A stretch of DNA of 64,000 nt from JBBECJ01 sp963763325. GTDB taxonomy: Bacteria; Chloroflexota; Chloroflexia; Thermomicrobiales; CFX8. Positions 44,695 to 53,396 of this stretch are shown here, piece by piece; position 1 is the first letter of the stretch, and each line of letters begins with the position of its first letter. The notes beneath the pieces were generated by a model. The model was not told where the DNA came from, made no database searches, and saw nothing but the letters and a program-made list of their open reading frames with translations. The stretch is from positions 682,001 to 746,000 of the forward strand of contig CAVXOL010000024.1 in NCBI GenBank assembly GCA_963763325.1, given 5' to 3'. The position numbers and the translations under genes are program-made.

Positions 44695-45270
44695 TCATGG
44701 CTCTCGGCGCTGAACTCGTCGAAAAATCTCACCGACTGGTAGCGAGAATCCGGGCAGGATGTCCGGTAATTCGAGCACTTCTGAATCACGAAGTATGCGT
44801 GAGATTCCGTCCTGTGTGTGAATTGACAGTGTTCGTCGCCTGGGATCGATCGTCAGAACGGCTTCCACGCCTGCGTCGAGGTAGGCTGCTACTTTGTCGA
44901 CGAGATAGCCAACCGTATCGGACGGTGAAATGACCTCGACAACGAGGTCAGGAACGACCTCCCAGAAGCCGTCCTGCTGATCCTCGGGCGGGATCTTTTC
45001 GGAACGAACGAAGGCGGCGTCTGGAGCGAGAACGGTATCGGGATTTCGGGATAGCAAGAAGCCGGATTCGGCAGCGAACACCTCGCCCAGACTGTGCTCA
45101 TCGACGAACACATCAAGGTAACGAGCAACGCGAGCAGCGAATTTTCCGTGCTTCGGGCTTGCAGGCGACATACGATACGGCTCTCCCTCAATCAGATCGT
45201 GTCGGTAGCCGTCGTCGCCAAGTGCCCAGAGTTCGTCGGCGGTCATCAGTTTGGGTTGCGTTGCTGCCAT
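44695..45270 (-). CDS. Uma2 family (DUF820) PD-(D/E)XK nuclease-fold protein
   Basis: 191 residues typical of Uma2/DUF820: MTADELWALGDDGYRHDLIE, PHG-like PKHGKFAARVARYLDVF, APDAAFVRSE, and the nuclease motif PDLVVEVISPSDTVG with DKVAAYLDAGV (D...ExE...K). The family is abundant in cyanobacteria and Chloroflexi; members are predicted restriction-like endonucleases with no settled role. ATG 45270 has GGGAG upstream. No partner methylase, antitoxin or transposase is nearby. Confidence 0.9.
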   Translation of the reverse strand: MAATQPKLMTADELWALGDDGYRHDLIEGEPYRMSPASPKHGKFAARVARYLDVFVDEHSLGEVFAAESGFLLSRNPDTVLAPDAAFVRSEKIPPEDQQDGFWEVVPDLVVEVISPSDTVGYLVDKVAAYLDAGVEAVLTIDPRRRTLSIHTQDGISRILRDSEVLELPDILPGFSLPVGEIFRRVQRREP

Positions 45271-45350
45271 GGCCTGTCTCCCGCCAATCGACACGATGCT
45301 CAGAGTCCAACGATACCGCCTGAAATGTCACGCCGGCAACGACGAAGCAC

Positions 45351-46538
45351 CTACGACGAAACGGCGGTCAGGTTGAATGCCGGGGTGAACGACGGGTCGG
45401 TCAGTGCTGGTCGGTTGAGGCCGAACGAGGCGATTGGATAGCGCGTGTCTCCTTCCGTGGCGAGGTCGGACAGTATCTGGCCGATCAAGCATGAAAACTT
45501 GAACCCGTGGGCGGCGCCGAGTCCAACCGTGATCTGCGGAAACTCGGGCAAGCGGTCGAGGACGAAGTCGCGGTCGGGCGTCATCGTGTAGAGACACGAC
45601 TTTGTGTAGAGGACTGGCCCGAGCGATCCAGGGATGCGCTCAGACAGGAAGCTCTCCAGCTTTTCGTATGGACGGGGGTTTGGCTCGAACGTGCGTGTCT
45701 CAGTCGTGACGACATCGCCGCCGACGTCTTCGCCAGCCTTCGTCGCAACCTCACCGTAGACCGGGAAGCCATAGAACCAGCCGGTGTCTCCACCGTGCCA
45801 GATCCAGATCGGGAAGCGGTCAGGAGCGAAGTCGCGGAGATTGGGGGTTGCCCAGTAGGTCACCTGCTCCTGCGTCACCGTCAACGGGATCCGGACACCC
45901 GCGCCAGCCAGCACCTGGTTAGTCCAGGCGTCAGAGGTCACAACCATTCGTCCGGCGTGGAACGTTCCGGCATCGGTGATCACATCGACACCGTCACTGG
46001 TCGGACGGATCTCGCGGACAGGTGTCTCGTCCAGCACGGTCGCGCCATGCGCCCGCGCCAGCGCAACCTGAGTCTGAATCGCGCGGCGCGGGTCCACCAG
46101 CCCGCTCTCGGACTGGTAGAGGGCCATGTCCCCGTCGTTCAACCGCCACTGTGGATAGCGATCCATCGTCTGACGATGATCGAGCGTGTCGAAGGGGATG
46201 CCTGCGGACCGCATCGAGTCCGCATAGCCATCCAGCAAATGCGTGTAGCCGGCCGGAGCAACGTCCAGACCACCCGTGCGAAAGACTAGCTGCTGACCGG
46301 ACTCGGCCTCGACTTCGTCCCAGGCGGTGTAGGTGTGTGGTGTCAGCGCGGTGTACTCTGGTGTGTGATACGAGAGTCGGATGATCCGCGAATGGTCCTG
46401 CGATGCTCCGTTGTCGTGGCCGATCCTGAACTGCTCAAGTGCGAGCACCTCACTGCCGGCGATCCGCGAGAGCCAGTATGTGGCCGCGCTCCCCAATCCT
46501 CCACAGCCGACCACAATGAACTCGTAGGAAGTCTTCAT
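45351..46538 (-). CDS. Sarcosine oxidase / N-methyltryptophan oxidase-like FAD oxidoreductase
   Basis: 395 residues of the DAO superfamily: FAD-binding IVVGCGGLGSAATYWLSRIA, GASQDHSRIIRLSYHTPEYT (the SxGxSR..R signature of monomeric sarcosine oxidase), MVVTSDAWTNQVLAGAGV, and LYTMTPDRDFVLDRLPEFPQ near the C-terminus. Monomeric sarcosine oxidase demethylates sarcosine to glycine, formaldehyde and H2O2, with FAD bound to a Cys; a Cys in KSCLYTMTPD is well placed for that. Same strand as the Uma2 gene but functionally unrelated. Confidence 0.92.
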   Translation of the reverse strand: MKTSYEFIVVGCGGLGSAATYWLSRIAGSEVLALEQFRIGHDNGASQDHSRIIRLSYHTPEYTALTPHTYTAWDEVEAESGQQLVFRTGGLDVAPAGYTHLLDGYADSMRSAGIPFDTLDHRQTMDRYPQWRLNDGDMALYQSESGLVDPRRAIQTQVALARAHGATVLDETPVREIRPTSDGVDVITDAGTFHAGRMVVTSDAWTNQVLAGAGVRIPLTVTQEQVTYWATPNLRDFAPDRFPIWIWHGGDTGWFYGFPVYGEVATKAGEDVGGDVVTTETRTFEPNPRPYEKLESFLSERIPGSLGPVLYTKSCLYTMTPDRDFVLDRLPEFPQITVGLGAAHGFKFSCLIGQILSDLATEGDTRYPIASFGLNRPALTDPSFTPAFNLTAVSS

Positions 46539-47136
46539 CTGCGCCTCGCCTTTCCGCGATCACGATCCTACATCGAACGGCTGCCCGGCTATCGTAGCGG
46601 CCAAGTGCGCATTGTGGAATGGGGGATTCCCAGCATCCAGAGAAGCCAGCGGTTGGACCCAGACTCGATCACGCACCTACGGAAGCAGATTGACCTGGAC
46701 GTGAAGACCGACGCGACGAAGAACGTACGCCGGGAAGCAGCACAGTTTACTTTCCTCGCCGCACCTACGGTCACTTGCCAGATCGAGTGATGGTATCGAC
46801 CCGTCCATGCCTGGAGAGCAACTTACCATTTGGCGCATCGCGCCTTAGTGATGCCTGAAGGCTCAGTCGCGAGAGACGCTTGCACACGTAATACGTGAGA
46901 CGATGAACGAGACACGACACAATCGACAGGTGACAAACCGGCACAATTGTGTGCTGCCTCGGTTATACTAGCCCCACAGGCAGGGGGCAGGGGACTCCCG
47001 TCCGGACCATGACGGCCGATGCCGGTCGCTGTCGTGTGGCCGTGCCATCGCGCGTGTTGTCACAGCGACGTGCGCAGATTGAACGAATCCGGGTCTGCGA
47101 CCGGCACGCATCGCACAGGCAGGGGGCGACGACAGA
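46539..47136. other. Non-coding interval upstream of the FHA gene
   Basis: About 600 bp without a convincing gene. A plus-strand frame ending at 46790 has a protein-like tail but no motif or ribosome site. CACAGGCAGGGGGC occurs twice, at 46975-46988 and 47114-47127; the second copy supplies the ribosome site of the FHA gene. TATACT near 46964 is a possible -10 element without a clear -35. Confidence 0.4.
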
Positions 47137-47799
47137 ATGGGTGACAACCTGTTGGTATGGGGTATCGTCCTACTCGGCATCCTCTGGCTGGCAGAACTGA
47201 TCTGGCTGTACTGGGATTCACAGAACCGACGGGCTGACCCTATCCGCACTGTCTCCGGCGCGGCGACGTTCTTCGTTTTCGCCGCCCCCGTCGCCGTCTT
47301 CTCGCCTGGGACCGTCGATAGCGTCGGCCGATTCTGGGAACGCCTTTCGTCCCCAATCGAGCGTGCTCTCGGAGGTGGTGGTCCGCGCGGGAACGTTGGA
47401 TCGCATACACCGGCCAGGTTACTGATCGACGGAGATTCGAAGCCGTTGACAATCCAGCGGGTAAGGCTCGGACGCTATCCGAACAATGAGGTCGTTCTCG
47501 ATCACTCGACTGTCTCCGCCTACCACGCCGAAATCGTCCAGCGGCCCGACGGTCGCCACGAGATTGTCGACCGCGAGAGTCGCAACGGCACACGCGTCAA
47601 CGGCGCACTGATCCGCAACCAGGTGCTGCGCGACGGCGACCTGATCACGCTCGGCGCGGCGTCGATGCACTACCTCGGCGAATCGTCGGGTGCACCAGCC
47701 GCAGCAGCCTACGACGACTACGATGTCGAAGACTACGACGATCCAAACCAGGCACGACCCTATTCTCAGCAGACGGTCGAAGACGATTACCCGCGTTGA
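47137..47799 (+). CDS. FHA domain membrane protein
   Basis: 220 residues: N-terminal membrane helix (NLLVWGIVLLGILWLAELIW), a second hydrophobic stretch around 45-60, then an FHA phosphothreonine-binding domain (about 90-175) with VRLGRYPNNEVVLDHSTVSA, YHAEI and SRNGTRVNG. It ends in an acidic, Tyr-rich tail (YDDYDVEDYDD). FHA modules read Ser/Thr-kinase signals, so a kinase such as that at 12088-14460 could act upstream; this is speculative given the distance. GGGGGCGACGACAGA precedes the ATG. Convergent with the MerR-type gene. Confidence 0.93.
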   Translation: MGDNLLVWGIVLLGILWLAELIWLYWDSQNRRADPIRTVSGAATFFVFAAPVAVFSPGTVDSVGRFWERLSSPIERALGGGGPRGNVGSHTPARLLIDGDSKPLTIQRVRLGRYPNNEVVLDHSTVSAYHAEIVQRPDGRHEIVDRESRNGTRVNGALIRNQVLRDGDLITLGAASMHYLGESSGAPAAAAYDDYDVEDYDDPNQARPYSQQTVEDDYPR

Positions 47800-47818
47800 C
47801 GACCGTCCGGATCGGTCA

Positions 47819-48727
47819 TCAGCCGACCCACTCCAGATCTCCCAACCCAGCAATCTGGTCAACAGCCTCGGCAACTGAGCGGACGACGACAACTGGTAGC
47901 CATCGCTCGTTGGTGGAGCGAAGGGCCCGAGTGGCGATACTGGCGTTCGACGCGCCATCGGCGGTTGACACGCAGAGGCAGACCATGTCCGGTCGAATCG
48001 CTCGTGCGGCTTCGACGAGCGCGTCGGTTGTCATCCGCGAACCAAGGTAGATAACCCGCCACCCTCGGCGCGAGAGCACGATGGCCAGCAGGAGGAGCGC
48101 GACCTCATTTGGCTCGCCGGCTGGACATCCGACGATACTCGTCCTATGGCCAGACCCAGGCCCAGCCAACGTCAGGATGGCCGAGAGGCGGCGCTCGATC
48201 AGCCGAATCGCGAAGTGTTCGACGGCGACGCTGATCTGGCGCAGTTCACGGCGATGTTTGATCTCCTGCAGTAATGGCTCAACGAGCCACGTGCCGAACG
48301 CCTCGACCGAAAAACGCGCCAGCGCTTCGTCGACGACAGACTCGGCGCCCTCGGTATCAAAACCAATCACGGCGTCAACAAACCGTTGCTGCAAGCCGTC
48401 AATCTGTGGCGCGACCGGGAAATCAGGGATCGGTGCTTCAGTCGTTTGTTCGGTGACGAGCACGTCCGGAACCTCCAGCTTCAGGCGCTGGATGGCCTGC
48501 GAGATCGTCATACCTTCGCCTGTGCGATCGCGCAGCCAGCTAATGACGCCGGTATCCTGTTCAGAGTAGAGTCGTTGCTTGCTCGCCGTCCGGAACGGGC
48601 GTGGCACGCCGTAGCGTCGCTCCCACGCACGGAACGTATCGGCCGGCACGCCGGTCAACTGAACGACGGCACGTGTGTTGTACAATGGCTCCCGTGCCAG
48701 ACGCCCCAGTGAACGCCGCTCTCCCAC
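47819..48727 (-). CDS. MerR family regulator with cobalamin-binding-like domain (CarH/LitR type)
   Basis: 302 residues: MerR HTH (NTRAVVQLTGVPADTFRAWE, RRYGVPRP), a helical B12-2-type domain (about 115-190), and a Rossmann B12-binding-like domain (GEPNEVALLLLAIVLSRRGW, VIYLGSRM). CarH/LitR-type repressors bind adenosylcobalamin through a His in the GExH/DxHxxG region. Here that position reads GEPNEV, with Asn in place of His, so classical base-off binding may be lost. GTG 48727 sits behind GAGGAG. A fourfold 9-bp repeat lies just upstream, between this gene and the divergent lipoprotein. Confidence 0.88.
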   Translation of the reverse strand: MGERRSLGRLAREPLYNTRAVVQLTGVPADTFRAWERRYGVPRPFRTASKQRLYSEQDTGVISWLRDRTGEGMTISQAIQRLKLEVPDVLVTEQTTEAPIPDFPVAPQIDGLQQRFVDAVIGFDTEGAESVVDEALARFSVEAFGTWLVEPLLQEIKHRRELRQISVAVEHFAIRLIERRLSAILTLAGPGSGHRTSIVGCPAGEPNEVALLLLAIVLSRRGWRVIYLGSRMTTDALVEAARAIRPDMVCLCVSTADGASNASIATRALRSTNERWLPVVVVRSVAEAVDQIAGLGDLEWVG

Positions 48728-48740
48728 CTGCACCTCCTCT

Positions 48741-48776
48741 GGTTCCGTTGGTTCCGTTGGTTCCGTTGGTTCCGTT
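48741..48776. repeat. Four tandem copies of GGTTCCGTT
   Basis: Four perfect 9-bp units lie in the divergent region between the MerR-type regulator and the lipoprotein gene, 14 bp before the regulator's start. The placement would suit an operator array or a length-variable spacer. The repeat unit keeps the frame if read as protein (Pro-Leu-Val repeats). Confidence 0.75.
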
Positions 48777-48804
48777 ACCCGATTCTAGGCTTGGCGTTCA
48801 TGCT

Positions 48805-50101
48805 TTGTCGATAGTTTGCACACGATTCGCCGGTCGCGTCCGACGCTCCATCCTTCGGCTGAGCATCGGTGTCAGCCTGATCGCTATCCTGGGCGGTTGC
48901 CTTCCGGCGGCGGAGATGGCTGAATCGACGCCGACGACCTCGATCAACCTGCCGATCCCAACCGACCCCGTGAATGAGGCGACTGCTATACCGGCAGTAA
49001 CGCCGGAGCCAACTCGTTCGGCAGCACTCGACGCGCTGCTGGCTCCTGGCCCGACCAGCCCTGCCCCTGATGGCGTGTTCTTCCATACAAGCGACGAAAT
49101 CTGGTATCAGCCTGGCGCCGAACCCGCGCGACGTGTCGTCGAAGGGCAGCGCATCGGTCCGTGGGCACAAACAGTCGACGGGGCGAGAATCGCTCTCGTC
49201 CGCTACCGAGACGAGGCGGGCCAGGGGGTCGAGGAGATCGTTCTCGTCAACAATGACGGTAGTACCGGCGACCCCATTTATGGGCCGGTCCCAACGACCG
49301 GAGCGGCTGGCGTCCCGACGATCCAGGCACTCGACTGGTCATGGGACAGCCAGTCGCTGTCAGCGATCCTCAGCAACGGCACGATTGCAACGATGCGTTT
49401 CGCCGCTGACGACCCGTTCAGAACGAAACCTCCGCTGGACCCTATTGACCTGCCAGAGGAGGTCAACGATCCAATTTCTCTCGCCTGGGCACCGAACGGA
49501 GCGGGAATCGCCTACACGCTGGCCAGCGATGATGGGGTTGGCCTCTACGTAACACCGGTCGGAGATACAGCACGCGCGGTCGTCGCTCCTGACACGACTC
49601 CATCGCGGACTGTTCGGGACGTCGTCTGGTTGCCGGGACGAGGCCGGCTGGCCTTTGTCGAGGCGGCCGGGGGACCGACCGGTCACCTGAGCGGCTCAAT
49701 CTTTACCATCGCTCCCGATGGCACGTTGCTCGAACTGCTGATCAGCGCCGGTCAGTTCGCGCCGGCCGCAACGATCGCACATCTACGAGCCGGGCCGGAC
49801 GGACGCGACGTCGCTCTTCATCGTGCAGGTGCCAAATGCCCAGGGGCAGCAGGTATTTCAATCGCTCTGGATCCTGACAATCGACAGCGGCGAACTACAG
49901 CAGGTGCCGGTCGAGACCGGATACCGCGTTGTCGACCTGGATTGGAGTTCGACAGGTCTGATCTGGCGAGGCATCGACCGCAACACCCGCGCCCCGGCTG
50001 ACGGCCAAGCCTATACCGGCGATGAGCCGTTCGTGCTGGGTCGGTTCGACCCCGTAGCCGGAACGTCAGCCATTATCTTCCAGTCGGCGCTGGTGAGCTA
50101 A
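48805..50101 (+). CDS. Lipoprotein with TolB-like propeller, one frameshift
   Basis: A lipoprotein signal (SILRLSIGVSLIAILGGC, lipobox LGGC) precedes a Thr/Pro-rich linker and a TolB/WD40-like propeller (DGVFFHTSDEIWY, LDWSWDSQSLSAIL, LAWAPNGAGIAYTL, FTIAPDGTLLEL). Near 49815 the frame shifts: removing one C from GCTCTTCATC gives AFIVQVPNAQGQQVFQSLWI and the natural end at 50101 (~430 residues). TTG 48805 gives a standard-length signal peptide. In-frame ATG 48685 would add a Pro-rich 40-residue leader and overlap the regulator gene. Surface-exposed, ligand unknown. Confidence 0.75.
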
Positions 50102-50129
50102 TACGACGCTGACAACGTCGAATGCGCCA

Positions 50130-51980
50130 CTACGGAATCCGCGCGATCTCATCCGGATCGGTCACTTCCTCGGCGTTCAGCAACGTCTTGACGTTGCGGG
50201 TGAACTCATCGTCCTGTGGCGGCACTGTATCGTCGTCGAACGGCACGTCGTCCTCGTGGACACCGTTGTTTGCCGTCACGGGGGTCGACGGCGTGCGGTT
50301 CCAGGCTGAGGGCGGAGCCTGCCCGGACAGTTGGTCCGAGACGGCCGCAGCTCCCGGCAGCTCATCACGCAGAACGAACGACGTGTTCAAGCGCTGACCG
50401 ACCACTCGCTCGACGGCATCCTCGACGATCGCCCGCACGCGGGTGTCATTCAGCTTGGCAGCGTGAAATGGATAGGCTGCGATGACAAACAGTGAATCAC
50501 CCGCCACCGATCCAGGATCGGTCGATGCCAGCAGCGCTTCGACCTTTCGGTCGACTGCCTTGACCTCTGTCCGCACGCGTTCCCAACTTCCGGCAATCCG
50601 CTGGAGAAGGTCACCGTCGCCGGCCGAAGCGCCGCTTGCCCGTGGCAGAGCAGGTGGAGCAGGAGGCACCGGCGGAGCGATGTCCGGCTGTGGAACAGGA
50701 CGCTGCGCTGAAGCTGCAGACGGTTCATGTGGACTCTCGCCGTGCGTTGGTCGCGCTGGCCGTGGCGGACTAGTGTCCCGGCGAGGGGCTGGCTCCGCTC
50801 GCGATACGGCGGCCGGAGGGACATAGGTGGGTGCCGCGGCCTGCGTGACGCCGCCAGGCTGCTCGACCAGCGAACCAACGAATGCCAGCTCAAGCGGGAG
50901 TTGCGGGAAGCTGCCGCTGCGGATCTTGAAATCGACCTCGGCGAACTGGCGATTGATGTGCAGCAACTGGGCCAGTTCGAACCGGCCGGCCAGCTCGCGG
51001 ATCGTGTCGTTCGATTCGACCGGGTCGGCCCCTGCCCTCACCAGCATCAGCAATCGCAACAACTCGAGCAGCCGCCTCCCGAACGAACGCATGTCGTGAC
51101 CGGCATCGACCACGTTCCCGATCACCGTCAGGCCAGCCGTGACATCGCGAACGGCCAGGGCGCGGATGAGCTCGTACTCCCAGCCGTCGTCGGTCATCCC
51201 CAACATGCGCCGAGCCAGCGCGACATCAATCCGGCCATCGGTCTGCTCCCCGGCAGCGGTCGCCAGCATGTCAATTAATGAGAGGCCGTCACGCAGGCTG
51301 CCGGTTGCTCGACGCGCGACGATCTCGAGCACATCGTCGTCGATCGCGATCGCTTCGCGGTCGGCGACACGGCGCATGTGCGCCACCATTCCCTCGCGCG
51401 GAATGCGACGGAAATCGAAGCGCTGGCAGCGGGAGGCGATGGTCTCCGGCAGCTTGTCCGGGTCTGTCGTCGCCAGGATGAAGGTCGTATTGGGCGGCGG
51501 CTCTTCGAGCGTCTTCAGGAAGGCATTGAAGGCGTCTTTCGTGACCTGGTGCGCCTCGTCGATGATGTAGAACTTCGTCTTCAGTTGGACGGGGGCATAG
51601 TTGACCCGTTCGCGCAGGTCTCGCATGTCGTCGATTCCGCGGTTCGATGCAGCATCGATCTCGACGATGTCGGTCGCGCTGCCGTTGTTTATCGCGGTGC
51701 AGCTCGCACACTCGTTGCAGGGTCGCTGCTCTGGGTCATCGTTCAGGCAGTTAACCGCTTTCGCCAGCAAACGGGCAGTTGAGGTCTTGCCGGTCCCACG
51801 CGGACCGCAGAACAGGTACGCGTGCGCCACCCGGCCGCGAGCGATCGCGTTCCGCAGCGTCCGAGAGATGTGCTCCTGCCCGACCAACTCATCATCGTCG
51901 AAGGTCGTTGGGCGATATTTTCGATACAGCGACTGTGTTCGCCCGGGCGCGCGGTCGGGGTCACCAAGTCCGGGAAGCAT
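50130..51980 (-). CDS. dnaX: DNA polymerase III subunit gamma/tau
   Basis: 616 residues. The N-terminal clamp-loader ATPase has SLYRKYRPTTF, Walker A FCGPRGTGKTSTARLLAKAV, the zinc knuckle CLNDD...CNECASC, Walker B IIDEAHQVTKDAFNAFLKTL and the SRC motif ASRCQRFDF. Domain III follows to ~residue 370, then a Pro/Ala-rich linker and a tau-like C-terminal domain (~470-600). DnaX forms the core of the clamp loader that places the sliding clamp on primed DNA. An extra Asp pair (FDDDELVGQEH) is a minor deviation. Downstream of rodA with a heptamer hairpin between. Confidence 0.97.
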   Translation of the reverse strand: MLPGLGDPDRAPGRTQSLYRKYRPTTFDDDELVGQEHISRTLRNAIARGRVAHAYLFCGPRGTGKTSTARLLAKAVNCLNDDPEQRPCNECASCTAINNGSATDIVEIDAASNRGIDDMRDLRERVNYAPVQLKTKFYIIDEAHQVTKDAFNAFLKTLEEPPPNTTFILATTDPDKLPETIASRCQRFDFRRIPREGMVAHMRRVADREAIAIDDDVLEIVARRATGSLRDGLSLIDMLATAAGEQTDGRIDVALARRMLGMTDDGWEYELIRALAVRDVTAGLTVIGNVVDAGHDMRSFGRRLLELLRLLMLVRAGADPVESNDTIRELAGRFELAQLLHINRQFAEVDFKIRSGSFPQLPLELAFVGSLVEQPGGVTQAAAPTYVPPAAVSRAEPAPRRDTSPPRPARPTHGESPHEPSAASAQRPVPQPDIAPPVPPAPPALPRASGASAGDGDLLQRIAGSWERVRTEVKAVDRKVEALLASTDPGSVAGDSLFVIAAYPFHAAKLNDTRVRAIVEDAVERVVGQRLNTSFVLRDELPGAAAVSDQLSGQAPPSAWNRTPSTPVTANNGVHEDDVPFDDDTVPPQDDEFTRNVKTLLNAEEVTDPDEIARIP

Positions 51981-52032
51981 CAGCGATCCATCTCCATGGG
52001 AAGTGTCCGTACACGACGGTGTCTAGTATACA

Positions 52033-52119
52033 GCCATCAGCCATCAGTAATCAGCCGGATCGCAATCTTCGACGTGAGCGACCCGGCCGATACTCACCAA
52101 TTGGCTGATGGCTGATGGC
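52033..52119. repeat. Heptamer-unit hairpin between rodA and dnaX
   Basis: GCCATCAGCCATCAG (52033-52047), built of CAGCCAT units, pairs perfectly over 15 bp with CTGATGGCTGATGGC (52105-52119) across a 57-nt loop. Further CAGTAAT and CAGCC units continue the left arm. It begins close to the rodA stop codon. Confidence 0.7.
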
Positions 52120-52133
52120 AAACGTGCTGAAGC

Positions 52134-53282
52134 CTAACCCGCTTGAAAGCCAAGCCGTCGATGGTTCAGGACGATGCTCTGGATGATTCCGAATGAGGCA
52201 AGTGTCACGAAGAGTGACGTGCCGCCGAGCGAAATAAACGGCAAGGTGATGCCGGTGACCGGCAGGATGCCGAGGTTCATTCCGATGTTGACGAAGGTCT
52301 GGAAGAAGATCATCGCTGTGACACCCGCGGCGATCTGCTGGCCGAACGCATCGGGAGCGATGTTGACGACCCGCAGCATCCGCCAGAGTAGGAGCATGAA
52401 GGTGAAGAACAGCGCTAATCCCCCAACAAAGCCGAACATGCTCATCGCATGGGCGAAGATGAAGTCAGTCTCTCGTACCTTCAGGAGCTGGAATTCACTC
52501 TGGCTTCCGCCAGTCAGCCCGTGGCCGAACCAGCCGGCCGATCCGATCGTGACCTGTGCCTGGATGATGTTGAATCCCTCCCCAAGATAGTCCTTGTAGG
52601 GATCGAATGAGATGAGCAGGCGATCCTTCTGATAATCATGCATCAGGTAGTTCCATGCGATCCACGCGCCGGGAAGTGACAGCAGGAAGACGCCGGCAAC
52701 GTAGGTCAATCGTGTTGATGACATCAGGATCATTCCGAGCCAGATGGCCGCGAAGACGCCGGTTGTCCCAAGGTCCGGCTGGATAAAGACCAGCCCCATC
52801 GGAAGTCCAACAATCGCCAGCGAGATCAGGAAGTTGGAGAACCGGTCCATCTCGTCGTGTCGCTCATGGATGAATGCGGCCAGTGCAATGATGACGGCTA
52901 CTTTCGCCGCTTCGGATGGCTGAAACGACACTGGTCCGATCATGATCCATCGCGTTGACCCTGCGGTCGTCGTTCCGATCATCAGCAGCGAGACGAGCAG
53001 CGCAACCGAGCCGAGGTAAAAGACGACAGCGAACGACTTCAGGAAGCGGTAGTGAACGGTCGAGAGCGCGAACATCGCGATCAGACCCGTCACAAAGTAG
53101 AAGCCTTGACGGACGACCTGCGAACCGGGCGAGATTGCTCCGCCCCCGCTGGCGCTCCAGATTGTGACTAACCCAAACAGACCCAGAACGATCACCAGGA
53201 CGATCATGAACGGATCGTACTCAGTTGGCTGACTGATGCTGGAACGAGCACTGGCTCGCCGGGCCCCGGCGATAGAAACCAT
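52134..53282 (-). CDS. rodA: RodA/FtsW family SEDS protein (rod-shape-determining)
   Basis: About 382 residues with ten membrane helices and SEDS signatures: STRWIMIGPVSFQPSEAAKV, VFIQPDLGTT, GSAGWFGHGLTGGSQSEFQL, ETDFIFAHAMSMFGFVGG and LPVTGITLPFISLGGTSLF. SEDS proteins are peptidoglycan glycosyltransferases working with class B PBPs; the QPSE and ETDFIFA motifs suit RodA of the elongasome. mreB lies 4 kb away on the same strand. ATG 53282 (GGTGGGG upstream) is preferred over GTG 53297, but either is possible. Confidence 0.95.
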   Translation of the reverse strand: MVSIAGARRASARSSISQPTEYDPFMIVLVIVLGLFGLVTIWSASGGGAISPGSQVVRQGFYFVTGLIAMFALSTVHYRFLKSFAVVFYLGSVALLVSLLMIGTTTAGSTRWIMIGPVSFQPSEAAKVAVIIALAAFIHERHDEMDRFSNFLISLAIVGLPMGLVFIQPDLGTTGVFAAIWLGMILMSSTRLTYVAGVFLLSLPGAWIAWNYLMHDYQKDRLLISFDPYKDYLGEGFNIIQAQVTIGSAGWFGHGLTGGSQSEFQLLKVRETDFIFAHAMSMFGFVGGLALFFTFMLLLWRMLRVVNIAPDAFGQQIAAGVTAMIFFQTFVNIGMNLGILPVTGITLPFISLGGTSLFVTLASFGIIQSIVLNHRRLGFQAG

Positions 53283-53376
53283 CTTGAACGACCCCACCCT
53301 TAGCAGTTGTGCAGTATCCCACGCCTACGCCATCGGCCCCCACTGACCGCGCGAGATGAATGCAAGTATAGCCGTC

Positions 53377-53396
53377 GAGGTGTCAGGTGACACCTC
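53377..53396. repeat. Short palindrome overlapping the HD gene stop codon
   Basis: GAGGTGTCA (53377-53385) and TGACACCTC (53388-53396) form a perfect 9-bp stem with a 2-nt GG loop, overlapping the stop codon of the HD-domain gene. The GGTGTCA unit is the same as in the hairpin after typA. Confidence 0.6.

Noticed and set aside
44695..45270. Uma2 gene as part of a mobile or restriction system
   Set aside because: No methylase, transposase or inverted repeats adjoin it; orphan Uma2 genes are common in Chloroflexota.
45507..46289. 260-codon plus-strand open frame
   Set aside because: Antisense to the sarcosine oxidase-like gene.
46335..46790. 151-codon plus-strand frame with a somewhat protein-like tail
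   Set aside because: Its first part is antisense to the oxidase, it lacks a ribosome site, and the tail has no recognisable motif.
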